A stretch of 64,000 nt of DNA from Thiohalocapsa sp. (GTDB lineage Bacteria > Pseudomonadota > Gammaproteobacteria > Chromatiales > Chromatiaceae): the NCBI GenBank assembly GCA_021736785.1, contig JAIPFF010000023.1, forward strand, positions 1 through 64,000, given 5' to 3'. The notes below the pieces were generated by a model. It saw nothing but the letters and a program-made list of their open reading frames with translations, did no database searches and had not been told where the DNA came from. Numbering within the stretch: the first letter of the stretch is position 1; each line of letters opens with the position of its first letter. This document shows, piece by piece, positions 1-8,636 of this stretch. Both the position numbers and the translations under genes were made by a program.

Positions 1-539
1 AGCGCCTCGGCGTGGGCGGATGGGGCAGCATCAACCGCTACCACCGCTCGCGCCGCGGTCCCTCCGCGGCCATGCCCGTGCTCGCTGCGCTCGGTCGGGC
101 ATCGCCACTGCGGGCCGCTGCACTTCGCTCGGTGGTGGCGGCGAGGTTGGTGGTATCAAGCCGCCGCTCGGCGCCCCTGCGCCCGTGCTCGTGCCTCGCA
201 CCGGCTCCGGGGCTCCTCGACGGCGGCTGTCGATCCCTCGACGCTTCGCCCGGCATCGCCTGCGGCTCGCCCGGCTTCGCTGCCGCGCTCCCGGCGCGGA
301 AGACCGTCCCTGGAAGATCGCACGGCATCCCTGCCATGCTCGGCGCGGGCCGGACGGGTAGCGCGGCGCCGGCATCACGCGCCGAACAGCAGCGCGTCAT
401 GCCGGCGGCAAGCCGGGGCGTGGTCCTCGACGTCCGGTAAGAGCGGCCCTGCTGCGCAGCGCCGCGGACTAGGCCGCACCGTCGGCGTCTACCGAGAGAC
501 CGCGCGGTTTCGAAGCAACCGACGAAGAGGGGGTGTCAC
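1..539. other. GC-rich stretch without a recognisable gene
   Basis: Open frames exist here on both strands but they overlap one another, are very rich in Arg, Pro, Ser and Ala, and resemble no protein family. That is the pattern expected of noncoding GC-rich DNA. The first bases could be the tail of a gene that starts left of the window, but nothing shows it. I see no cas gene remnant. Confidence 0.5.
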
Positions 540-773
540 GGGGCTTGCCATTGCACACCTGCGGTCACGGCGCCGGTTGATCGATTTTTGTTGCCGTCAC
601 CTACGGCGTGCGCAAGCCCCGCGCCAACCCCTTGACCACCCCAAGTGGCTGCACTACGCTCGATCTGTGACCGCTTCGAACCGCCACTGCTGCACGTCAA
701 CTTTTGCGTTGGCGCAATTTCCGGCAACCCCCTTTGCAAGTGGTTGTTTACAAAGGGTGCGCAGCGTCGAGCG
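540..773 (+). promoter_or_regulatory. CRISPR leader (inferred)
   Basis: This segment directly precedes the first intact repeat and is less GC-rich than the DNA to its left. It is placed on the leader side because decayed repeats lie at the opposite end of the array. It holds an inverted repeat, CCCTTTG (730-736) and CAAAGGG (751-757) with a 14-nt loop, ending 16 nt before repeat 1. Transcription of the precursor crRNA and spacer insertion are expected to depend on this region. No promoter boxes could be assigned with confidence. Confidence 0.55.
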
Positions 774-3700
774 GTCGGAATCAGAGACCCGATCCAAAGG
801 GGATTAAGACTCCTTAGCAACTGCATTGCGCAATTCCGGACTTGGTCGGAATCAGAGACCCGATCCAAAGGGGATTAAGACCGTTCTTGCCACCGCGCAA
901 CGACGCTTTCGGTGGTCGGAATCAGAGACCCGATCCAAAGGGGATTAAGACGATGTCTCCACCCCCGAGTTTGCCTCCGATCCCGGTCGGAATCAGAGAC
1001 CCGATCCAAAGGGGATTAAGACTGTCGCCGAAAGCCTGCGTTGACTGACTGGCGTAGTCGGAATCAGAGACCCGATCCAAAGGGGATTAAGACCTGAAGT
1101 CGTCCCCCGGCATCGCGGCAGTACCTGTCGGAATCAGAGACCCGATCCAAAGGGGATTAAGACCAAGGCGTTGCGGGCGATTCCGGTCGCACTGGCGTGT
1201 CGGAATCAGAGACCCGATCCAAAGGGGATTAAGACGTCTCCTGAGTGGGCGACCGCAGTCGCATAAAGCGTCGGAATCAGAGACCCGATCCAAAGGGGAT
1301 TAAGACCGAAGTGCCCTCGTCGATGACCTCGAAGGCCAGGTCGGAATCAGAGACCCGATCCAAAGGGGATTAAGACAAGGGAGCGCAAGCGACCAAATGG
1401 CCACGATTACGTCGGAATCAGAGACCCGATCCAAAGGGGATTAAGACTCTCCTGGGAGTGAATGAAACCGCCTAATGAGTCGGAATCAGAGACCCGATCC
1501 AAAGGGGATTAAGACCATTTGGGCTTTCCATACTCGACTTGGAAACCGGTCGGAATCAGAGACCCGATCCAAAGGGGATTAAGACGGGCTTATGAGGCGC
1601 CGAGCCCATTGCTCGACGTGTCGGAATCAGAGACCCGATCCAAAGGGGATTAAGACGTCAAGGCCTCGAGCCCTTCGGCGGGCTCGAAGTGTCGGAATCA
1701 GAGACCCGATCCAAAGGGGATTAAGACCCTTGGTCGAAGTCGGCGGCGACGGTTTCGAGTCGTCGGAATCAGAGACCCGATCCAAAGGGGATTAAGACCT
1801 TCCCTACGTCAGGGGGCCTCTTCACTTGGGACGTCGGAATCAGAGACCCGATCCAAAGGGGATTAAGACCAGCGATCATCGCTCGGTGCGATGATGCTTT
1901 AAGAGTCGGAATCAGAGACCCGATCCAAAGGGGATTAAGACTAAGGGCAAAGAACAAATTAACCACGTCTGGTACGTCGGAATCAGAGACCCGATCCAAA
2001 GGGGATTAAGACTTAATCAGTGCTTCGATCTTTTCTTCATGCGTCGGTCGGAATCAGAGACCCGATCCAAAGGGGATTAAGACGTAGTGGCTGCTACATA
2101 TTGCACGCCAAGCCATGGTCGGAATCAGAGACCCGATCCAAAGGGGATTAAGACAGCCGATAATGTTGATACTTAATAAACATTTTGTCGGAATCAGAGA
2201 CCCGATCCAAAGGGGATTAAGACGCATGCCCGACCGCGGAGATAAACTCAGGCCCGTGTCGGAATCAGAGACCCGATCCAAAGGGGATTAAGACCGATTC
2301 TTGAACCACGTATTCAACCGACTTACATCGTCGGAATCAGAGACCCGATCCAAAGGGGATTAAGACCATCCCCAGGGTGTAGCTCCACCCTCTACTCTCT
2401 GTCGGAATCAAAGACCCGATCCAAAGGGGATTAAGACGGGAATACTTATCGTGGACGAAACGGAAAACAATCGTGTCGGAATCAGAGACCCGATCCAAAG
2501 GGGATTAAGACTGGACAACATATTCGAGTGCCTTGCAACCGCGTGTCGGAATCAGAGACCCGATCCAAAGGGGATTAAGACCCAAGATGGCGCGCCATCT
2601 TGTAGGCATAGGGGTCGGAATCAGAGACCCGATCCAAAGGGGATTAAGACAGGAGCGCTCCCCGCGCTCTCGGATGAACCGCTTGTCGGAATCAGAGACC
2701 CGATCCAAAGGGGATTAAGACTGATCCGCCTCGCAATGTACGTATGTTTGGAACTGTCGGAATCAGAGACCCGATCCAAAGGGGATTAAGACTTGTAAGC
2801 CTTGGATACTTTCACTTTCCAGCCGCTGTCGGAATCAGAGACCCGATCCAAAGGGGATTAAGACAGTATCACGTTGCGGGTTTCATATCGCGGGCTAAGG
2901 TCGGAATCAGAGACCCGATCCAAAGGGGATTAAGACAGTATCACGTTGCGGGTTTCATATCGCGGGCTAAGGTCGGAATCAGAGACCCGATCCAAAGGGG
3001 ATTAAGACAAAAACCGATACTCTTTTCCTTCGACGCGATATTGTCGGAATCAGAGACCCGATCCAAAGGGGATTAAGACTCAAGCTGAATTTGAATGAAT
3101 CCAACACATCTGTCGGAATCAGAGACCCGATCCAAAGGGGATTAAGACCCCATTTCGGTCGCGAAACTCCAATACGTGACATCGTCGGAATCAGAGACCC
3201 GATCCAAAGGGGATTAAGACAGGTTCGCGCGACGAAATGTATACACTCCGTCTGTGGTCGGAATCAGAGACCCGATCCAAAGGGGATTAAGACCCTCGTT
3301 TCTGACCCATCGAACGTCGGGTTTTGGGTCGGAATCAGAGACCCGATCCAAAGGGGATTAAGACTACACGGCGATCGACCCGGCCTATCAGCTGATGTCG
3401 GAATCAGAGACCCGATCCAAAGGGGATTAAGACAGTCATAATCGAACATAATCTCTCTCCTATTAGGTGTCGGAATCAGAGGCCCGATCCAAAGGGGATT
3501 AAGACACACGGTTCGTCTGTCATTGCAAGCTTTTAAGTGTCGGAATCAGAGACCCGATCCAAAGGGGATTAAGACCTAAATTCAGCGCGGTATACAGCGC
3601 TAGCGATAGGTCGGAATCAGAGACCCGATCCAAAGGGGATTAAGACAGGCAATTGCGCAACACGTAATCGGCATATGCGTCGGAATCAGAGACCCGATCC

Positions 3701-4142
3701 AAAGGGGATTAAGACTTGCCCAGCAACAGCGCATTGCGTAGCACGTAATCGGTCGGAATCAGAGACCCGATCCAAAGGGGATTAAGACGGCTGCGCGCGG
3801 ATCTCCTCGAGCGGTACTTCGGTTGGAATCAGAGACCCGGTCCAAAGGGGATTAAGACTTCTTCTCGTCGTCAGGATGAATGTGATGAAGCTGTCGGAAT
3901 CAGAGACCCGATCCGAAGGGGATTAAGACGAGTCTTGCGCCGCGAGGATATGCCAGTCGTAAGGTCGGAATCAGAGACTCGATCCAAAGGGGATTAAGAC
4001 CTGGGGAGGCGAGCGACTTTCACGTTGATCATAAGTCGGAATCAGAGACCCGATCCAAAGGGGATTAAGACCCATCAATACGGGTCATATGACACAACAT
4101 CTTCAGTCGGAATCAGAGACCCGATCCAAAGGGGATACGCGC
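774..4142 (+). CRISPR. CRISPR array, 48 repeats of 37 bp and 47 spacers
   Basis: The 37-bp repeat begins GTCGGAATC and ends GGGGATTAAGAC. It recurs every 68-74 bp with unique spacers of 31-37 bp. Repeats 1-23 appear identical. Single substitutions occur in repeats 24 (2401), 39 (3469), 45 (3893) and 46 (3964), and two in repeat 44 (3822). Repeat 48 (4106) keeps only its first 31 bases. This decay at the right end places the leader on the left and makes the plus strand the likely crRNA strand. The repeat end ATTAAGAC resembles the 8-nt 5' handle of type III and some type I crRNAs, and a weak ATCC/GGAT stem lies before it. The subtype cannot be assigned because no cas genes are in the window. 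Spacers 30 and 31 are identical. Reading frames that cross the array and repeat a VGIRDPIQRG-like peptide are artefacts of the repeats. Confidence 0.98.
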
Positions 4143-4224
4143 CGACCTCGAGCTCGCTGCAAAGCTGCTCTCTTCCCGGTCATGCGCTAGACTGTCATTT
4201 TCGACAGTACCCGGAGCGGAGCGC

Positions 4225-4299
4225 ATGACCGAGACCACCGGCGGACGCGGCAACGACAGCAAGACCGGCGGCGGAGGGCAGGGCGACGGCCGGCAGTGA
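4225..4299 (+). CDS. Gly-rich 24-residue mini-ORF coupled to the DUF4417 gene
   Basis: This is a short ORF with a GGAG ribosome-binding site just upstream (pACCCGGAGCG context) and a Gly/Asp/Thr-rich product starting MTETTGGRGNDSK. Its TGA stop overlaps the GTG start of the next gene (GTGA), so the second frame could be translated by reinitiation. The Gly-rich sequence looks like the low-complexity N-terminus that I recall in some DUF4417 proteins. It may therefore be the detached N-terminus of that gene, split by a -1 frame change. Whether the peptide is made on its own, or fused by frameshifting, cannot be told from sequence. Confidence 0.45.
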   Translation: MTETTGGRGNDSKTGGGGQGDGRQ

Positions 4300-4967
4300 C
4301 CCGCTGCTCCGCCAACTGGCGTGGCCGACCGGGCAATTTCGACGCGCTGCATTGCGGGCGGCTGTTCCCGTCGACCTCGGCGCACGGCATCCCGGATCTG
4401 CTGCCGCAGGACTGGGCGCTGCCCGATGACTTCCGGCTTCGGCCCTACCGCTCGCGCCTCGATCGCCTGGATCCGCGGCGCGACGTCTGCCACTTCTACC
4501 TCGACGACTACCGCTTCGAGCCGGTGTGGAGCCGGCCCGAGGCGGGGTTGCGTCATGTCTGCGGCTACTCAGCGGCCTGCACACCGGACTTCTCGCTCTA
4601 TCCCGACTGGCCGCCCGCGGCGCAGGTGTGGAACACCTACCGCTCGCGCTGGGTCGGGCGTTGGTGGCAGGCGCATGGGGTCCACGTGATCCCGACGGTG
4701 AACTGGAGTGACCGCGCGAGCTGGGCGTTCTGCTTCGACGGCATCCCCGCGGGGCAACTGCTGACGATCTCGACCGCGGACTGCCGCCGGTCGCATGTCG
4801 AGCGGCGTTTTCTGGAGGGCGTGGGGGCGATGCTCCATCGCTGCCGGCCCTGCGCGCTGATCGTCTACGGCCGGCTTCGGCGGAATGCGAGACGGCTCGT
4901 GGAGAGCGCAGGCTGCCGGTTGATCGAGGTGCGTCCGGACTGGGAACGGCTGCGCACGGTGAGTTGA
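4296..4967 (+). CDS. DUF4417 family protein
   Basis: The 223-residue product matches the DUF4417 pattern known from phages, plasmids and mobile elements. It has a HFYLDDYRFE-type segment near residue 66, then PDFSLYPDWP near 97-106, WNTYRSRWVG, VIPTVNWS and FCFDGIP, with a C-terminal IVYGR strand. The biochemical function of the family is unknown to me. The GTG start is chosen because it overlaps the upstream mini-ORF stop; no ATG lies nearby in frame. The gene lies about 150 bp past the decayed last CRISPR repeat and before a Uma2-type gene. It could be the left part of the mobile element that ends at the tRNA, or an independent acquisition. Confidence 0.85.
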   Translation: MTRCSANWRGRPGNFDALHCGRLFPSTSAHGIPDLLPQDWALPDDFRLRPYRSRLDRLDPRRDVCHFYLDDYRFEPVWSRPEAGLRHVCGYSAACTPDFSLYPDWPPAAQVWNTYRSRWVGRWWQAHGVHVIPTVNWSDRASWAFCFDGIPAGQLLTISTADCRRSHVERRFLEGVGAMLHRCRPCALIVYGRLRRNARRLVESAGCRLIEVRPDWERLRTVS

Positions 4968-5024
4968 CACTGCCGCCTGTCGGCGACATGCTGTTGTCGA
5001 ATAGCGGACACGGAGGTACCGAAC

Positions 5025-5639
5025 ATGCGAGAGCGCATTGCCCGGCTTGAGGATCACCGGCCGACGCCCGAGCGCGGAAGTCGACCCTCGCCACGCCCGC
5101 GCGTCAGCGTCGCCGAGTACCACGCCATGCTCGCCCTGGGCGCGCTCGATGAGCACGACCTCGAGCTGATCGACGGGCGCGTGCTCGGCCGACCCCTGGA
5201 CACCGATCGCCACCATCGCTGCTTGCTGCACGCGGAACGGCTGCTGGTCGCCGCGATCGGCGACGATGCCGTCGCGCGGCTTCGGGCGCCGGTCGTCTTG
5301 GGCGACTACTCGGTGCCGGTGCCGGACCTGACCTTGGTGCGCCCCCGCGTCGATTCCTACGCCGACAGCTACCCGCGCGCCGGCGATGTGCTGTGCGTGA
5401 TAGAGGCCGCCGACGCGACACTATTCGCCGACCTCAAGATCAAGGGCGCGCTTTACGCGCAGCACGGTATCCCCGAGTACTGGGTGATCGACGTCACCGA
5501 CTGCGAGGTGATCCGCCTCGCGCAGCCCGATGAAGGCTGGTACCGATACCGGGGCCACCTCGATCTCAGCCTGCCGCAGGCCGTTCCCGGCTTGCCCGAT
5601 CGGATCCTCGACTTCTCGACCTTGTTCCCCGGCACCTGA
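5025..5639 (+). CDS. Uma2 family (DUF820) PD-(D/E)XK endonuclease-like protein
   Basis: The 204-residue product has the Uma2 layout. The core starts with SVAEYHAMLALGAL, then LELIDGRVL, a PDLTLVRP strand with the first acidic residue, LCVIEAAD with the conserved Glu, DLKIKGALYAQHGIPEYWVID with the Lys and the GIPEYW signature, and a final ILDFSTLF. The family has a restriction-endonuclease fold and is abundant in cyanobacteria and in bacteria with many mobile elements; its biological role is unsettled. A GGAGGT ribosome-binding site 8 nt before the ATG fixes the start. The neighbouring CRISPR array and DUF4417 gene make this an accessory or defence-like neighbourhood, which is an inference from position only. 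Confidence 0.88.
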   Translation: MRERIARLEDHRPTPERGSRPSPRPRVSVAEYHAMLALGALDEHDLELIDGRVLGRPLDTDRHHRCLLHAERLLVAAIGDDAVARLRAPVVLGDYSVPVPDLTLVRPRVDSYADSYPRAGDVLCVIEAADATLFADLKIKGALYAQHGIPEYWVIDVTDCEVIRLAQPDEGWYRYRGHLDLSLPQAVPGLPDRILDFSTLFPGT

Positions 5640-6259
5640 CCAGACCACAGACCTAACCGCCGGACCGCCGTCACCCTCGCCGTCGCAGCCGCACATCCCT
5701 GTGCGGGCTCGGCGCGAACTGACCTCATCGTCCGCCTCGCCGACGCCACGCGCGCCTATCGGCCCCTCGCTCCTCTGCGCGCGCCCGATCTTTGCACCGT
5801 CGCCGTAACGCAAACCTCTTCCTCCATTTGAGCCCTCCTGCCATTCGCCGTGCGCGCACAACCGGGCTTGAGGGGCCAGTTGTGCTGCGCGGCGAGAAGA
5901 ATTCGATTGCCGCAGCGCCGTCCGCGCATCCCTCGTGATCCTTTGGCCGTTCGCTTGGCCTGATCGCTCGGCAGCGGCTGTGCGGGGGTGTGGTCGGGGC
6001 GGCAGCCGGGGAGTCCCGGCTCCTGCGGGCGCTGGCGTGTCGGCTGGCGTCGGGGCGGGAGCAGTTGCGTCGCCGCGGTGAGTTTTGAGCTAGCGCAGGG
6101 TGCAAGTCGTCAAGCCAAGAAATCCTATAAGCGCATGAAAATAATGGCAAAAACGAATCTGTCCCCTTTGTAATCGTGCACGCAATGGCCTAAGCTATAT
6201 CTGTCGGTCATCACATTGTGACCGCCGGATGGGCCGGCGGCGTAGCGCGAGGGAATCGC
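5640..6259. other. Intergenic region, no gene seen
   Basis: About 620 bp separate the Uma2 gene from the first gene of the integrative element. Frames here give only Arg/Ser/Pro-rich low-complexity translations. Around 6115-6170 the DNA becomes AT-rich and includes AATCTGTCCCCTTT (6156-6169). On the minus strand this reads AAAGGGGACAGATT, a motif often found at the edges of REP-associated or other small transposase genes. No transposase ORF accompanies it. The left boundary of the mobile element may lie in this gap. Confidence 0.5.
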
Positions 6260-6904
6260 ATGAACTTGCACATCGTGCCAGGGGCGCCAGGGGCGCACTC
6301 AACATGGGCCTTTGGCGGCCCTCGAAATTTGTCTGCCGCCGGCGCACTCGCCGCCGGCCATGTTATGCGGCTGGTCTTATCTTCGGGCGCCGGGCTGGTC
6401 GTCGGCTGCGCCAAGGGCGCGGATGCAGCTGCGATCGAGGTCGCGGTCTCGGGCGGTGCGGCCGGTCGTCTGCACATCCTGTGTGCATTTGGGCCGGTCG
6501 CGTCGTTGGAAGAGGCGGACCGCACACCCGGCATTTGCGCCAGCTCGGCGCCGCGGGCAGTCGCACTCGCCGCAGCTGCCGGCGCGCGCGTGGTGCCCTG
6601 GGCCGGCGGTCCGGCGCCGTTGCCGGTGCGGGCGCGGCTCGCACGCCGCACGGCCGCGGTCGCTGCCGCCTGCACGGCCGGCGCAGTCGTGCTGTTGCGC
6701 GCGCAGTCGCGCGGCTCGCTGCTGCTGGCTCGCTCCGTCGCAAAGCGCGGGTTGCCGGTGCTTGCGGTCCCGGTGGACTGCGCAGCCGCGGACCTGCCGC
6801 TGCTCGGCCAGGGGCGCTGGGCCGAGGATCGAGCGCGGCTGTTGGGGCCGGGCCTGTTGCGCTGGGAGCCGGCGCAAAGCGTACACGTTATGCGTTGTAT
6901 ATGA
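6260..6904 (+). CDS. SLOG/DprA-like Rossmann-fold protein of a mobile element
   Basis: The 214-residue product resembles the SLOG superfamily to which DprA belongs. It has a Gly-rich nucleotide-binding turn, LVVGCAKGADAAAIEVA, near residues 46-62, a following strand RLHILCAFG, and a second half with RLARRTAAVAAACTAGAVVLL, RGSLLLARSVAKRGLPVLAVPV, the pattern of DprA RF/GTL-type binding sites. Such proteins bind nucleotides or single-stranded DNA and occur in phage recombination modules and defence systems. The ATG at 6260 is preferred over an upstream GTG (6218) because a GAGGGA ribosome-binding site precedes it. The stop overlaps the next start (ATGA). The exact role, loading of a recombinase or nucleotide sensing, is not known. 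Confidence 0.7.
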   Translation: MNLHIVPGAPGAHSTWAFGGPRNLSAAGALAAGHVMRLVLSSGAGLVVGCAKGADAAAIEVAVSGGAAGRLHILCAFGPVASLEEADRTPGICASSAPRAVALAAAAGARVVPWAGGPAPLPVRARLARRTAAVAAACTAGAVVLLRAQSRGSLLLARSVAKRGLPVLAVPVDCAAADLPLLGQGRWAEDRARLLGPGLLRWEPAQSVHVMRCI

Positions 6905-7167
6905 CGACTAAAAGTGATAGCGTAATGACTCGGAGTAATCAGGCAATGCAAGAAGCAAAAGATACAGAAGGCGGGTTTGACGGCTGGCCAGGGGACGACT
7001 ACTCGGCCCTGGATCAGGGCTGGTACGAGCACCGGATGATTGTGGAGGCGCGCGCGATCGCCAACGGCGAGTGCGCCAGGGAGCCAACGACTGAGCATTT
7101 GCGCATCGTTCTAAGGCGGCTGGACGCCTGCACGATGTGCGGGTTCGTGGAGCAGCAGCCGTTCTAG
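6901..7167 (+). CDS. Hypothetical 88-residue protein of the mobile element
   Basis: The ORF starts within the stop codon of the preceding gene (ATGA overlap), so translational coupling is likely; no separate ribosome-binding site is visible. The product is acidic in its first half (around EGGFDGWPGDDYSALDQGW), helical in the middle and ends with CTMCGFVEQQPF, a CxxC pair too small on its own for a zinc ribbon. I do not recognise a family. Its place between the SLOG-like protein and the Sak4-like ATPase suggests that it belongs to the same recombination module. Confidence 0.65.
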   Translation: MTTKSDSVMTRSNQAMQEAKDTEGGFDGWPGDDYSALDQGWYEHRMIVEARAIANGECAREPTTEHLRIVLRRLDACTMCGFVEQQPF

Positions 7168-7226
7168 CTTTTGGTGCGCCTACGGTGTGCACTTATAGCG
7201 ATAAGCCAACTACGGAGAGTAACTGA

Positions 7227-8507
7227 ATGAGCAAGCAGTCTTTTGCCTTCTCACCCGCCACAAAAGCCGCCGCCAAGCTGCGCGCGGCGATCTTCGGCCC
7301 CAGCGGCGCCGGCAAGACCTTCTCGGCGTTGCGCATCGCCGCCGGCCTTGGCGGGCGGATCGCGGTCATCGACACGGAACGCGGCTCGGCCAGCAAGTAC
7401 GCGGATCGGTTCGCCTTCGACGTCCTCAATCTCGGCGCGCCCACGATCGACAACTACCGCGCCGCCATCGAGGCCGCGGGCCGGGCTGGCTATGCGGTGC
7501 TGATCATCGACAGCCTGTCCCACGGCTGGCAGGAACTGCTGGCGGAAATCGACCGCTTGGCAAGCGCCAAGTACAAGGGCAACACCTGGAGCGCGTGGAG
7601 CGAGGGCACGCCGAAGCAACGCGCGCTGGTCGACGCGATCCTGAGCTTTCCGGGCCATGTCCTCGCCACCATGCGCTCGAAAACCGAGTGGTCGATCGAG
7701 AACCGCAACGGCAAGAGCGCGCCGGTGCGTGTCGGTCTGGCGCCGGAGCAGGGCAAGGGCATCGAGTACGAGTTCGACTTGTTGCTGGAGCTCTCGCAAG
7801 ACCACATCGCCCAGGTCATCAAGGACAGAACCGGCCGATTCCAAGACAAGACCTTGGACAAGCCCGGCGAGGCCTTCGGCGCCGAGCTGGCCGCTTGGCT
7901 ATCCGACGGCGATCAGCCGCCGGCCGATCCCCGAGGGGCGCAACGCCCCGACCGCCGCGCCGAGTCCCCCAGTTCGGCCCCCAGCGGAGCGCCTCAGTCC
8001 GCGCGGCAATCTGAGGCATCCGATTCCGATCCCGCCGAGCGTATCACCGAAGCGCAGCACCGCCGGCTCGAGGCGCTGCTCAAGAAGGCCGGTCTGGACC
8101 GCGAGCGCGTCAAGGCTGCAGTCGCTCGCTGGAAGCCCGACATCTACACCGGCGCCGCCGCGGTTCACCTGGACGAGCTATCGCTCGAATGCGCCGAGTG
8201 GATCGAGCGGCAGATCCCCGGCTGGAAGAAGGCGGTCGAGCGCGAGCGAACCGCCGAACTCGCGGCTGCCGACCTGAACACCGCCTTGCAATGGGCCAGA
8301 GATACTCACGGCTGGGACGGCAACGCCGCGCAACTGGCGCAGATCGCCGCAGATCTAGACAAGCAGGGGCAGGCAGCCAAGCGCTACGCCGAAGCCAGAG
8401 ACGGACGGCTGGACCCGTACGAGGTCCGCGCGGCACGAGCGCAGCTAAGGCGGGCTGAGGTTCTGCGCCGACACGCGAACTCGCTGTCGTCGGTCGAAGC
8501 CGCGTAA
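7227..8507 (+). CDS. Sak4-like phage recombination ATPase (RecA-fold)
   Basis: The 426-residue protein has an N-terminal RecA-type NTPase core. Walker A is GPSGAGKT at residues 24-31, with a Walker B strand VLIIDS near 91-96 and the AVIDTERGSAS segment after the first strand typical of phage AAA proteins of the Sak4 group. The core ends near residue 230. A Pro/Ser-rich linker (about 232-275) leads to a second, helical region that is not recognised. Sak4-type proteins act as single-strand annealing recombinases, usually with a cognate SSB, and an SSB gene is present about 1.6 kb downstream. A CGGAGAG site precedes the ATG. The length exceeds the usual 220-260 residues because of the C-terminal extension. 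Confidence 0.82.
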   Translation: MSKQSFAFSPATKAAAKLRAAIFGPSGAGKTFSALRIAAGLGGRIAVIDTERGSASKYADRFAFDVLNLGAPTIDNYRAAIEAAGRAGYAVLIIDSLSHGWQELLAEIDRLASAKYKGNTWSAWSEGTPKQRALVDAILSFPGHVLATMRSKTEWSIENRNGKSAPVRVGLAPEQGKGIEYEFDLLLELSQDHIAQVIKDRTGRFQDKTLDKPGEAFGAELAAWLSDGDQPPADPRGAQRPDRRAESPSSAPSGAPQSARQSEASDSDPAERITEAQHRRLEALLKKAGLDRERVKAAVARWKPDIYTGAAAVHLDELSLECAEWIERQIPGWKKAVERERTAELAAADLNTALQWARDTHGWDGNAAQLAQIAADLDKQGQAAKRYAEARDGRLDPYEVRAARAQLRRAEVLRRHANSLSSVEAA

Positions 8508-8552
8508 CCAACTCACGGACCAGGCGCCGGCAACGGCGCCGGAGGAATCGTA

Positions 8553-8636
8553 ATGAGTCAGATTATCGCCCCGATCCCCGATTGCACCGTGACTTGCCGG
8601 TGCGGCCACGTCGCCGAGTTGGAGGCAACCAGCTGA
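8553..8636 (+). CDS. 27-residue Cys-containing micro-ORF
   Basis: The ORF has a strong GGAGGAAT ribosome-binding site eight bases before the ATG, which is the main reason to call it. The peptide carries CTVTCRCGH, a CxxxCxC cluster that could bind a metal. Its stop overlaps the next start (TGATG), so the two genes are probably translated together. No family is recognised and the ORF could be a leader peptide instead. Confidence 0.5.
   Translation: MSQIIAPIPDCTVTCRCGHVAELEATS

Noticed and set aside
12..440. 142-codon frame at the window start
   Set aside because: Arg/Ser/Ala-rich, overlapped by three similar frames, no family resemblance and no ribosome-binding site.
811..4105. Self-targeting spacers against the integrated element in this window
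   Set aside because: Reading the spacers against the element by eye gave no convincing match; a full search on both strands would be needed to exclude it.
774..4142. Many open frames across the array with repeated VGIRDPIQRG-like or NPLWIGSLIP-like peptides
   Set aside because: They are translations of the CRISPR repeat itself; the repeat lacks stops in several frames.
6589..6600. TGGTGCCCT, identical to the tRNA 3' end, as a candidate left attachment site
   Set aside because: The match stops after nine bases and lies inside the SLOG-like gene, so it is most likely chance.
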